A DNA stretch of 64,000 nt, taken from positions 68,350,456 through 68,414,455 of the forward strand of contig NC_134709.1 of the NCBI RefSeq assembly GCF_043290135.1. The letters run 5' to 3'. The position numbers and the translations under genes were made by a program. Source of the stretch: Rhipicephalus microplus (taxonomy: Eukaryota; Arthropoda; Arachnida; Ixodida; Ixodidae). Each line of letters starts with the position of its first letter. Position 1 is the stretch's first letter. This document shows, piece after piece, positions 33,578 through 43,559 of this stretch. The notes under the pieces were generated by a model. It was not told where the DNA came from. It saw only the letters and a list, made by a program, of their open reading frames with translations, and did no database searches.

Positions 33578-34421
33578 AGCTATGTTCACACTACGGTCGT
33601 AAGGCGTCGATTTTTCATAACACGCGTAAGCGGAAGCACAACAAGCGTGTGCGTCTGTTCAGACTGTGAACGTAAAGGTACCAACGTTCGCAACGAACGC
33701 ATAAATCGTGGGTGAGAGTGTTAAAGGCTAGGCAACTTTTACGACTGCGATACTACGACCGTTACGACACAGCCAATGACCGATCAGCTTTCGGTTTTCA
33801 ACAACCGGTCACGAGACCTGACGGGACTTCCGTCCTCCCGGCTGCAGCAGCATCGCGGAGGCGATGGCGGTAGCTGCCGGCGCGGGAAGTGCTACTTCGA
33901 CATTCCGCGGTGACGATTGGGTTGGCTTTGTTTGCTCGCACCGTGCGTAAAAAGTTGTTCCACGCTGAGTGGTCTCACTAAGTTCTCAAGGAAGTCGAAC
34001 TGCTGGGGCGACATGCGCATGAAATTATGAAACATCGCAGCGTCTCCAAGTCGGAGCTTGACGAGAAGGTTGTGAAAGTCGCCATCCACGGCCCTGTCGA
34101 GGAATACTTGGCGCACCCAAACTCTTCTCTGTCGCCTTCGCCGTCTTCGGGCGATTGAATACACGACTATAAGCTCATTTTGAGCGTGAATTTCTTCCAA
34201 CTCGGCCAGCGCTCGCGTGTTGATGGGAGCCATATTGGACCGCTAGTGACGTCGATTCTACAGCGACAAATGTGATTGGCCTATCGTAAAAATTGTAATG
34301 TACGTAGCTGTAAATGTGAACAAAGGTATCGGCATAACTGCGGTAACGCTTTTTATAGCCGTTGCGTTCGATACGCCGAACGAGCTGTTACGCACGTTAC
34401 GACCGTAGTGTGAACATAGCT
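33578..34421 (-). mobile_element. PIF/Harbinger element, internally deleted, with TIRs and TTA target duplication
   Basis: The termini are perfect 25-bp inverted repeats starting AGCTATGTTCACACTACGG. TTA flanks both ends (33575-33577 and 34422-34424), the 3-bp TWA duplication typical of PIF/Harbinger. The 844-bp interior holds only the N-terminal part of a Harbinger-type transposase on the minus strand, so the catalytic DDE region is gone and mobility would need an enzyme supplied in trans. It is nested in the composite repeat at 33336-34640. The perfect TIRs suggest a fairly recent insertion. Confidence 0.93.
33892..34233 (-). pseudogene. PIF/Harbinger transposase, N-terminal remnant
   Basis: A 113-codon frame from ATG. 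Residues about 37-90 match the N-terminal signature of HARBI1-like nucleases: RRVWVRQVFLDR, GDFHNLLVKLRLGDAAMFHN, FMRMSPQQFDFLENLVRPL. An acidic start (ELEEIHAQNE) and an arginine run (residues 29-37, possible nuclear localisation or DNA contact) precede it. After about residue 95 family similarity ends (FTHGASKQSQPN..), which marks the deletion junction. Family members are usually around 350-450 residues with a DDE catalytic domain; none of that domain is here. Any protein made could at most bind DNA or partners. Expression is unknown. Confidence 0.88.
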
Positions 34422-34649
34422 TTAGCTGCAGCTGCTGCACTGCAACTACAACTGACGTTTCACGAACGTTAGTGACTACTTGAAAAGTAGTTCCGAAACC
34501 AGTCGTGGCTCTGTGGCAGAGGGCTTGATTGCTAAGCGGAGTGCTGGGGATCGATTCCTACTAAGACCCTGACATTTATTTTGTAAATTCGTCGGGTGAA
34601 CGCTACCGATGTCAGCTTAACGCTCACACGCTAAAACTAATTGATTGAT

Positions 34650-34890
34650 AGATTGATGTGTGGGGTTCACGTCCCAAAACCACTATACGATTATGACAGA
34701 AGCCGTAGGGGAGGGCTCCGGAAATTTCCAGCACGTGTTTTTTTTTTTTCAACGCGAACCCAAAGCGTAACACACGGATCTACAGCATTTTCGCCCCCAC
34801 CGAAAATGCAGCCGCCGCAGCCGGGATTCGAACCCACGACCTTCGGGTTTTCATAAAGAGTGCCGTAACCACTACACCACCTCGGCGGGG
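34650..34890 (-). mobile_element. Ruka-type SINE
   Basis: The minus strand has CCCCGCCGAGGTGGTGTAGTGG, box B GGGTTCGAATCCCGG, CTGCGGCGGCTGCATTTTCG, a poly-A run in place of TAAAGAACCCC, GGAAATTTCCGGAGCCCTCC and the tail GGGACGTGAACCCCACACATC followed by AATCTATCAAT. It abuts the composite repeat directly. No TSD was resolved. Confidence 0.92.
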
Positions 34891-35025
34891 TCTTGATGTC
34901 TCACTAGCCACCAGGATGTAGGAAGAGCGCAGCCGGACATAGATCAGGTCCGCCTGTCGCGGTGGTGTGTTTTTTTTTTTTACTTTCATTACCGCTCAGC
35001 ACTTTCCTCAACGCGCACGCTGCAA

Positions 35026-35064
<39 letters not shown>

Positions 35065-36590
35065 GGTGCACATAAATAGAAAGAAGAGAGAGAGAAAAAA
35101 AGGCAGCAACGCTTCCATCTCTCGGGAAATCATGTGCGAGTGCGTTTAACGCCGGTGTTTGACTTGTACCGTGCCCCCGCGCTCCTCCTCCGCCCACCCC
35201 GCGGAACTGTCCCGTGCAGCGTTATCGCGAGAATCTCATCTGTCCTGGAGCAGCAGCGTGCTTGAAAACAACGCTTTGCTATTCCACCGTTCCTCAAAAG
35301 AGAGGAGAAGAGAGATGAGGGGAGAGAAAAGGTGGGAGAGAGAGAGACGGCGGTACACGTACCGGCAGCTTCGATTTAATCTCGTCTGTTCTCGTGCCAC
35401 CCGTGACGTTCGTTCAAGCAGTATCCCTTTATTCCTTATCTGAAAGCATTCCTTTATCTCTCCTTGTTTGTCCCGTTTCTTTATTCGTTTTTTTTTTCGT
35501 TGGTTCCTGGGAACCGTCAGGGCTGCACGTTCCGGTGCTTTGCGGCGTGCGAAAGAAACAAAACAAAAATAAAACACAACAGAGCGGGTGCGGTGTGTTT
35601 GTTTCAATTCGTAAACAAATGACGGCAGTGAACCCCTCTGTGCGTGGGGCGTCGGGAATATAAAAAAAAAGGTGGGATAGAAAAAGCGTACGAATAAGAA
35701 AATCAAAAGCAAAATGTTGATTAGACAGGCGAGGGCAATCAGAGTTAAAAGTCGCTGCAGAGGCTCCTGAGCGTGGCGCACAAATTGGACCGTTTTGCAG
35801 TGCGCGTATATGCGCCTAAACAAAACAGATCAAGATTCAATAATAATAACAACAAAACGGTGAAGAGAAAAATGCTTGAATCGAGAGGGGAGTTCGGAAT
35901 TTATGGTGCTTCCTGGTGGTCGACCGCAGGAGGTGCCATGAGTGGGGCTCTGTTCTTTTGTTTTCTTCGGTAACAAGACAAAACAAACAACCGCTGTATG
36001 GAGGGGCGCATGGCAATCAGGGTTGAAACGTTTCCGAGAGCCACGCGCCGCAAACATATCGCCTATTTATTCGCTCGAAAAGACTTCACCGCGGAAATCG
36101 CTTCTTTCTTTTTGAGGTGAGCTTTTCTTTGTTATTACCATTATGCCATTGTTCTTGGTTTTATATTCGTATTTGATCTTGGTGCTCGGGCTTGTTTCGT
36201 GCTGTTTAGCTCGAAAACTATATAACTTGGCAATGTGGTCGTGGTTGACGAAAAACACGCTTACCAGAACTCCTGATTAAAAGGTGTGTTTTTTTTTCCA
36301 TAGAAAAAAAACTTGTTATTTCCGCATCGTTGGAGCACGAACATTTGCTGCGTTCGTGTGCAGTGCGGAACTTCTGCTTCTCACCTTCGTCACGTTCGGG
36401 TTATAAAGCTTAGGAGAGAGTTTTTGTTTGGCCGCAAAACTTCTTTGCGTTAGCGGTATAGCGGGTCAATTTAGCAGTAAACCGTGAGAGAGTGCATAGG
36501 TGGTACCATTTGGCGGAGCCGAGATTAATTTTGTGAGTTGAGTTGAATAAATATTACTGGCCAACTTGTAAGTGAAGAAAAAATAGTTGT
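34891..36590. other. Unassigned sequence with (CA)n
   Basis: Contains a (CA)n array (35028-35063). The 195-codon minus-strand frame (35236-35823) is rich in Phe, Leu, Arg and Lys from pyrimidine-rich DNA and matches nothing I know. No gene called. Confidence 0.4.
35028..35063 (+). repeat. (CA)n microsatellite
   Basis: About 18 CA units. Confidence 0.97.
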
Positions 36591-36594
36591 TGCA

Positions 36595-36830
36595 GGGAGC
36601 TGTGGCATTTATATGCCTGGTGGTGAAATATATCTGGTGGCCCGAAGGTTGTTGGATCGAATACCGGCCACGTTGGCTGCTTTTAGATCGATACGAAATG
36701 CTGTACAGGTAGAGACCTGCGTGCTTAGATGTAGGTGCGTGCTAAAGATCCCCAGGTGGTTAAAATGTGTGTAGCCCTCCACTGCGGCTTATCTCATAAT
36801 CATATCGTGGTTTTAACACCTGAAGCCTTT
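36595..36830 (+). mobile_element. Ruka-type SINE, old divergent copy with (ATT)n tail
   Basis: Decayed head (CTGGTGGCCCGAAGGTTGTT, GGATCGAATACCGG), then GGCTGCTTTTAGATCGATAC, TAGGTGCGTGCTAAAGATCC, CCAGGTGGTTAAAATG, GCCCTCCACTGCGG, CTCATAATCATATCGTGG and TTTTAACACCTGAAGCC. It leads straight into (ATT)n(GTT)n. Confidence 0.8.
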
Positions 36831-36832
36831 GC

Positions 36833-36852
36833 TATTATTATTATTATTATTA

Positions 36853-36910
<58 letters not shown>

Positions 36911-37106
36911 GTTGTTGTTGTTGTTGTTGTTGTTGTTTCACGTTTGTGGAATGGTTGGCACAGCCCAGACCAGAGACAAGAGTTTTACGGGCGAAATGAA
37001 AGGTGTGACTAGCCCATACGCCTTTTTCTACCTGTATGCGTGACCTGATACCATTTGCTTTATGCAGTTATTGAACAACAACAACAACAACAACAACAAT
37101 AACAAC

Positions 37107-37155
<49 letters not shown>

Positions 37156-37160
37156 TAATA
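36833..37160. repeat. Mirrored microsatellites: (ATT)n(GTT)n ... (AAC)n(AAT)n
   Basis: (ATT)n at 36833-36910 passes into (GTT)n at 36911-36937. After about 135 bp of unique sequence, (AAC)n at 37074-37098 passes into (AAT)n up to about 37160. The second array is the reverse complement of the first in composition and order, so the whole can fold into a long hairpin. Confidence 0.9.
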
Positions 37161-40100
37161 CCGTGCCCCGTGCCCATTTTGCGTGATAACATTTCGCCTA
37201 CTAGGTGTAGCTTATAACCTGCTGTGCATAAAATCTACCATCAAGTGTAATGAGTGTGAGGGCTTGGCCAAAGTACCACTTGAAATACTCGTTAAGGGGC
37301 GCTCATGTGTTTCACGCATACATTGCATATACTTGTCGTGTCTCCTTGTTCCGCCTGATTTGGGTTTTGTTGTTGTTTTTGTTGTTGTTGTTTGCTTTGC
37401 TTACGTCTCTCGTACATTAGTGCGTAATTTACTCATGCAACGTGTATACTATAAGTAAAACTCGCATATTGAAATAGCTGTATAAAGCAGAATAATACGA
37501 TCTCGTATGCGTGGAACTTTTGCAGAACAATTGATAATAGGACAAAATGCCTAAGCACAAATAAGTGTGGCAAACACTTACTGTGACCCGTCCTGAAAGC
37601 GCCATCCAAATACGCACTGTGTTACTTTTTACGATTCTATGGAGAATAGAATAGAATTCATGTCCACTTCAATAAGAATAGAGAACATGAGAAGAGAGAA
37701 AGAAGTGCGACTTTTGTTTTGCCGTGCGTTCATACTGCAGTCGCACCTATTTCGTGCCTCAGGAACGAAAGGAGAGTGCGATTCGTCTTCATTTCCACGT
37801 GACTCGTCTGCGGGTTGTCCCGCGGTCCTCAAAGACTTCTTCGCGCGGGCACTTACACGAACCCTTGCACTAACCTGGCATGTACCTCCCTTTTTTTTCT
37901 CTCTCTCTATCTATGCCCCTCCGCCGCTCTCTATATACAGATCTGTACACTTTTGTATTATGCCTGTCGTTGTATAACTTTGTTAGAGTTTCTTGTTTTT
38001 TTTTTCTGTTTTCAGCGAAGTGAACATTTACGTGCACCGCGCTGTTTACCTCCAATAAATTCCTCCGTACTCTACCTCTCTGCATCACTCTATCCTTACC
38101 TGTCCCGTACGCTTATCTGTCTATCTATATGCCTTGATATGTCGCTCTATGGTTCTGCGATGTTTATTTCCTGCTTTGATTTTCGTGAACTGAGTTATTT
38201 ACACACGCACCATGCAGCGTCTTTCGCACCATCCCCCTCTCTCGTTCACCGTCCCTCCCCTACCCTCTTCCTGATCCTGTACGTGCATACCTCTATGTGC
38301 ACATTCATCTCTCCGTGTCCCATTTACATTCCATGTATCGTTTTCCCGAAGAAAGTGGAAAAGGGGAAAGGCCAACGTTGTTTCCGAATTTGCTTACTCT
38401 TACCTTCCTCTCTGTTCACGCCTCTTTCTCTCTCTCCACATTGTCATGTCTTTCTGTACTCTTTGATTTCCTTTTTTTTTTCCTGAAGGGATAATTCGTT
38501 ACGCAACGGCTAAAAAAACGCGATCTGCGTTGCAAAATAGGCATCGCCTGCTCACGTCTAGACTGCGCACGGAAGCGATTCGTGCTCCTCGAAGTGTACG
38601 ACATCAACGAAAAAAAAAAGGGCTCAATTGAAAACGAAACGAAATAGGAACACGCGAGATTCTCGCTCTTTCACGTTTTGTCGGCAAACAGCTGCGAGGT
38701 ACGGGCAAGATGAGTGGCATATGAAATGTAGACGGGCATACGGCGAAGCGCTGAATGGCCGGGCGAAATTAAAGCCTTACGAAAACACGGAGACAGAGCA
38801 AGTGTGAAGTTCAAGAAAGAGAGAGAAAAAAAAGTGGGGAGTGTAGACTGGAAAGATGGTGCGAGAATATTTATGAAGAAGAACGCTGCGATACGCAGTT
38901 CCTAAGAGAGGCGTTGCGACGATAGTTCGAGAAGAAAAGAAAAGAAGGAATGGAAATTGGGGAGTTAGCGTAGCGGCCTCGATATAAGAAAAGTGTAGAG
39001 TACGACTAGGGGTTATTAGATTTTTAATTAAAAGGAAACAGGGAGACGGAATCGGTGTGCCATGCTGTGTTGTGTATAAGAGCGGCTCAAATTGGCAAAT
39101 GAAGATGGAAGATTCGAGAGCCGAGGAAGAAATTATAGGAAAGCGAAAAGGAAATGTGTGGAATTACAGAGAACGAATCTGAAAAAAAAACAAGAAAAAG
39201 GAACTAAGGGAGTATTAAAAATTTTTGGGACATGTTGCGCGGATGGTGAGAGTTATCCATTTAGGAGAGGCGTCGGTGGGGAATAAGACAAGGTATGAAA
39301 AAAAAAATAGCCCCGCGTAAGAGTTACGGCGTTCGTATCCATGTTTTCCCGAGCCATAAGAGCGTACGTCGCGAATCTCACGACTGCTCTTGTGTTTTTT
39401 ATCAACCCGTGTTTCAATTTGCGAGAAAATTTAATTTGAAGATGAGGCTGGGGAACTTACACGAGGAAAAGACGATGCGTAATGAACGGAAAAGGCAAAA
39501 AAAAAAAAAAGAATAGCTTTCTAAGGCACTCGTCTGTCTCTCTTGAGGGGCGAGGACTGGGTGGAGATGTAACGCAAGAAATGGTTTTGAAAGAGCGAAT
39601 CCCGGAGACGGTGTCAAGTCTTATCCGGATCTTCTTGACCCGTTTGTTGTAAATCCACGATGCTATGTGTCGAGTTTGTTTGCAATGTATTACCGAGAAA
39701 AAGGGAAAACAAAACACACGGATGAATTGCTTCCACGTTTGGAGGCTATGTAATTGAAATCCGGCGTCTTTAATCTGCGCTCTTTCGCGTCGCTGGTGCG
39801 AGAGACCAGATCCGATTTGACTGCTTCTCCTGGCTAGCTTGTGGATCTTGCGCTGCTATTGAATTTCGAAAGCCCAATTTCGTGGTGACTATACATAGCT
39901 AAGAGCTCCGTCCCGCTTAGTGACAGATTGAATGGAGTTATTGTCTTCGCATTTTTAGAAAGTCCTAATCACTTAATATTTATTACGGATGATGCACGTT
40001 AGGACCGAACAATGTCCATCCGTTCATAAATCGCCGCCCGCCGTCTACAGCAGATGTAGAAATAAAAGCATCTATGAACAACAGAGCAAAATGTTATCAA

Positions 40101-40260
40101 AAGGCAATTAACCAGAACAAGCAAAATAAAAAGCCACAACACTAGAAAAACACTGAGATTCAGCCATCCATCAAAGCATATGACAGAACAAAAAGTTAGC
40201 AAGACCAAAATAGGAGGCCACGATTCTTGATCCGATTCGCATTGCTTCGCCCAGTCATCA
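37161..40260. other. Unassigned sequence, 3.1 kb
   Basis: 37840-38490 is pyrimidine-rich and open for 223 codons on the plus strand; the product is Ser/Leu/Pro/Tyr-rich with no domain. 38600-39530 is A-rich with lysine-coding runs. Nothing recognised as a gene or named repeat. Confidence 0.4.
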
Positions 40261-42275
40261 GCATTCAATTTGTGGACAAGCGTGGACTTCTTTTAAGAGG
40301 TCGAAGCTCTTAAAGGTCCACGCAAAACGTTGGGTGTCCGCAAATGAACACTTCGCGAAGTTGCGTATCAGCTGTGCCTACAGATGGTTACAGTCCGTGC
40401 AGCCGCCGTGCCGAGTTTTCCCGCCGGGCGAAGCAAGTACGAGTGGCTAAAAGCCCGTGCTTCTACCGGTGTTACCACGGCCAGCTTTCCACGTTAGCTA
40501 TGGCGCAGCAGTTTGGACGTTCTGGCATGTTGTGTGGCAGGCTTTGGGTTTGACTCTACTCTGTCCACGTCAAAGGAAGGGCTTAGCATCAGACAAGAGG
40601 GCCACGTTAAGTCCCATTAGGTCAGTCAGCTTCGCTGTTTATTAATGTTTACGCGGCTAGTGTAAGCGTCTCCCTTTACCTACAAAAATCGCTTAGTTAT
40701 TAGTTACCGTCATTTATATACATCTTTGCGCAACTCTAACCTGGTCAACATCCCTGCCTTGCCTCTGTCCCTTGTTTAACTTCCTTCCTTGCCTTGAAGC
40801 TGTGCCCTGTCGCTGATGTTCTTTCACTGGCAGCAACAGCGCTCCGCCAAGACTTAACATTGTTTGGAACTTCATTGTTAAGGCAGGAACCTGAAATGTC
40901 TCTTTAAGCGCACAAATAACTTACTGTTGGTGTCAGTGACCTGAGCAAGAGTGAGGAAAAAAATCACCACCAAAGCACTCCGTATAAATGTTTCACCAGT
41001 GAAAGCTGAAGTGTTCGGCCCCGGTGTTTAGCAGTACGTTCAACCCGACGTGGCACTGAAACCGTTCACGATTACTGGTTACATGTTCGTGCTTCCTAAT
41101 GAGGTTGGACACACGTTTGGCTTGGGTTTCTCACAGTCTTTATTTCACGTGCTGCACATTGTACATCGCATGATCACGGTCAGTCGAAGCCAAAGTGCCT
41201 CTGGAGAAACTCCCAGCGAAAGGAGGCGTTGGCCCCTGCGAACGCGCTTCCGCAATCATCACGTGGACGCCGCAAAGCCGTGTTGTTGCAAGCGTTTGAC
41301 ATCGCGAGTTCCACAACGTAGCCAATGGCGCGCGTGCGTCGGTACAACGCTGCGAATGACGTAACTGATAACACGGCCAATGGAGACCGCTCACGACACC
41401 GCTGCCAGACAGTTTTCCGTTTGTTCTAGCCATATACAGCTTTCGCTGTGAAAAAAGAATCATACGGTGACTTCACAGGTCGTGCAAATGTGACGTCACA
41501 CCACTTGACGTGGTGTTATTACGTCATCACATCACACAGCCGCTTGGTCTTGGGTGGGTCGATAGCTGAGGCACATGAGGTGCGCAATGTTTGCTGTGAC
41601 TGCGATCCAGGATGCAATATCAAAGCACGCAAATGGCAGAAAACTTTCGGGGGAGGATGAATCAAGACAGCTGATTAAGAATACAAATAAAAAGTCACAG
41701 TTTTCTCGCCAGGGCGAAGCAATGAAAGCGATAGCAACAACTTCGAATGCAACTCTGAGAACGGCAAGCAGATAAAAACGTGGAGTGCGCTGCTCATGCA
41801 CAATCGACGCACGAAAAAACCCGCACAGGACGAGAGCGAACTAACAACGTTTACAGCTCGACATATAATGCGCTCTTTAAACTAAAACGACGCACAAAAC
41901 GTAATCAGAAGTACAGATGAGTGCGAACTAACAAGTGTCTCAGTTGTTACTTCGATGTGTAAGAAAAGCGCGCTCTTTTCGCTAATGGGGCCTATGCAGC
42001 AAGCGAAGTGACCGAAGCCGCACGATTGTCCTCCGCCGAGGATAAGCGCGCGCGCACAATCATCTACCCCCCGTTCCCTCCGCGGGGCAAAGTGCGCGTG
42101 GGAGACAAGCGTGCGTCGTCGCATCGCGACGAGCTGGGCGCTGAGCTTCGCCAAGCGCGCCTATTGCGCCAGCTCGCTGGTAATGCTGAAAACACGCTAT
42201 CTCATACGAGGTCGGCAGCGCCAGCGGTAAGTGGCAGATATAAATAGCTTACCGTTTCAACAGTGAAGTAGGTGC
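40261..42275. other. Unassigned sequence, 2.0 kb
   Basis: A small hairpin lies at 40282-40321 (GTGGACTTCTTTTAAGAG against CTCTTAAAGGTCCAC). 41460-41580 has TGACGTCA-like and GTGACGTCACACC motifs, a possible CRE-rich repeat relative. 42000-42180 is CpG-rich. No gene recognised. Confidence 0.35.
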
Positions 42276-42277
42276 TC

Positions 42278-42345
42278 CCTTGTGGCTCAGTGGTTACAGG
42301 GGTCCGTAAACCAACCAGAGGTTGGAATTCAGTTGTGGTTGGGAA
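42278..42345 (+). repeat. tRNA-like head of an old Ruka-type SINE
   Basis: CTTGTGGCTCAGTGGTTACA (box A) and GTAAACCAACCAGAGGTTGG, GAATTCAGTTG (decayed box B) resemble the head at 52207 (GGTAAACCAAGGGTTGCGG). The body downstream is not clear, and a younger Ruka fragment follows at 42419. Confidence 0.5.
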
Positions 42346-42403
42346 ATCGTGCACGAGTGTACGACGAACACGGAGCCATGCTAATTTTTCGAAACGGTGC
42401 AGT

Positions 42404-42511
42404 AATAGCGGAGTTAGATTCCGGAGCCCTCCACTACGGCGTCTCTCATAATCATATAGTGGTTTTGGGACGTTAAACCCCACATATCAATCAATCAATA
42501 GCGGAGTTAGA
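42404..42511 (+). mobile_element. 5'-truncated Ruka SINE with 15-bp TSD
   Basis: Only the last 78 bp of the element is present (42419-42496: TTCCGGAGCCCTCCACTACG to CATATCAATC). It is flanked by a perfect direct repeat, AATAGCGGAGTTAGA (42404-42418 and 42497-42511). Truncation at the 5' end with an intact TSD is what incomplete target-primed reverse transcription leaves behind. Near-consensus sequence suggests a young insertion. Confidence 0.95.
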
Positions 42512-42854
42512 CGCGTTTGATTATCGAAATGGTGACGACCACACCTTCCGCTCTCTCTTGCGCTTCCCTCCGCTGGTATCCTCTCTCACGCCGCTTTACC
42601 CTCTCGCCGAGCGCCCCTCCCAACAACGCCGACTAAATTTCAAGGCCGAAAGGCTGCTGCAGTGACGTCAGAGGGTGGAGGCCCAGTTACGCCGCGAACG
42701 CGTCGGAAAGCCGGTGTTTCGTTCACGTGTTAGGAGAACCAACGCTCCCGCTCTCGCAGCTGCTGCGGCTTGATTGGGCCGAATAAAAGATGTGGAAAAA
42801 AAAATTGCCCGCAGCTTCCCTCGGGGGAACACTGAGGAGGATGCGGACCATATA

Positions 42855-42997
42855 ATTGGTTAACGGGGTGTTAAAGTGCGACTTACTTGGGTCGATGGCT
42901 AAATTGGTTAACGTGGTTGTGAAATGGGGTGTTAAATTGCGACTTACTTGGGTCGATGGCTAAATTGGTTAACGTGGTTGTAGGAGGGGGTGTTAAA
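42855..42997 (+). repeat. Tandem repeat, 61-bp period, about 2.3 units
   Basis: GCGACTTACTTGGGTCGATG, GCTAAATTGGTTAACGTGG and GGGGTGTTAAAT recur with a 61-bp period (GCGACTTAC at 42878 and 42939), nearly identical between units. Confidence 0.92.
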
Positions 42998-43185
42998 TGA
43001 GTGAACACGTACACACGTATGCGAAAGGGCGGCGCTGGTCGAAGGGACGTCGATCATTGTGTTTGTGGATTCGTTGGAATTCATTTCACCGCGACCTTGG
43101 ACGTCGACGCGCCGTACAAACCAACCGACGAGCGGCAACTGAGCGAGCGAGCGCCGACCTTGAGTATATATACAGCACGACGGTG

Positions 43186-43428
43186 CATGCACTGTCAGCT
43201 GTTGAATGTTCTCGAAGCGCGACGCCACATGCGCGTCCACTGGAGAATCAGGAGAATTGTAGATGTCGAACGCGGTGTGTAGAGGAGGAAGGGTGCACAG
43301 GTGGTGGAGGAGTGAAGCGCGCGCGGTGTGTAGAGGAGGAAGGGATGCACAGATGGTGGAAGAGTGGGCGACGGCGCGACGGCGCATGCGCGCGCGTCAG
43401 CTGTCGAATGTTCGAGAAGCGGTGCGGA
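43186..43428 (+). repeat. Local duplications (51-bp tandem within a ~198-bp repeat)
   Basis: CGCGGTGTGTAGAGGAGGAA begins at 43271 and again at 43322, with a matching TGCACAGRTGGTGGARGAGTG (51-bp tandem). GCATGC..GTCAGCTGTYGAATGTTC..GAAGCG occurs at about 43186-43225 and 43383-43428, about 198 bp apart. Confidence 0.85.
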
Positions 43429-43559
43429 CGGCGCACTACAAGGCGCGAGTATAAGATGCTCCGCATCTAAAACGTCTTACTGAGCATGCTCAGTTGGGCA
43501 ACTGGGCCCCCAACCTCTGACGTCACTGCGGCAGCCTTTCGGCCTTGAAATTTAGTCGG

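Larger units (their letters stand above)
33336..34640 (+). repeat. Composite repeat with Gly-tRNA-like module, copy 4, interrupted by Harbinger
   Basis: The left part (33336-33577) has GTTGAACAGTTGCAGATCTTC, AGAAGCGATAAGCAGATATG, TACATAAATCAACTTCAGCG and CATGGCACCC. The right part (34422-34640) has GACGTTTCACGAACGTTAG, GAAAAGTAGTTCCGAAACC, the tRNA-like module (GGCTCTGTGGCAGAGGGCTTG, GGGGATCGATTCC), GTCGGGTGAACGCTACCGATG and CACACGCTAAAAC. Removing the 844-bp insertion restores the order seen at 22905-23500. Confidence 0.8.

Noticed and set aside
35236..35823. 195-codon minus-strand frame as a gene
   Set aside because: Low-complexity Phe/Arg/Lys composition from A/T-rich tracts; no domain.
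36098..36122. Second recursive splice site (CTTTCTTTTTGAG|GTGAGC)
   Set aside because: The acceptor would end in GAG, not YAG, and the donor is weaker; much poorer than the site at 26937/26938.
37815..38486. 223-codon plus-strand frame as a membrane protein
   Set aside because: The hydrophobic and Ser/Tyr-rich stretches follow from CT-rich DNA (CTCTCTCTAT tracts); no family resemblance and no consistent signal peptide plus membrane segment pattern.
42855..43428. CRISPR-like array
   Set aside because: Units are adjacent tandems without unique spacers, in a eukaryotic repeat context.
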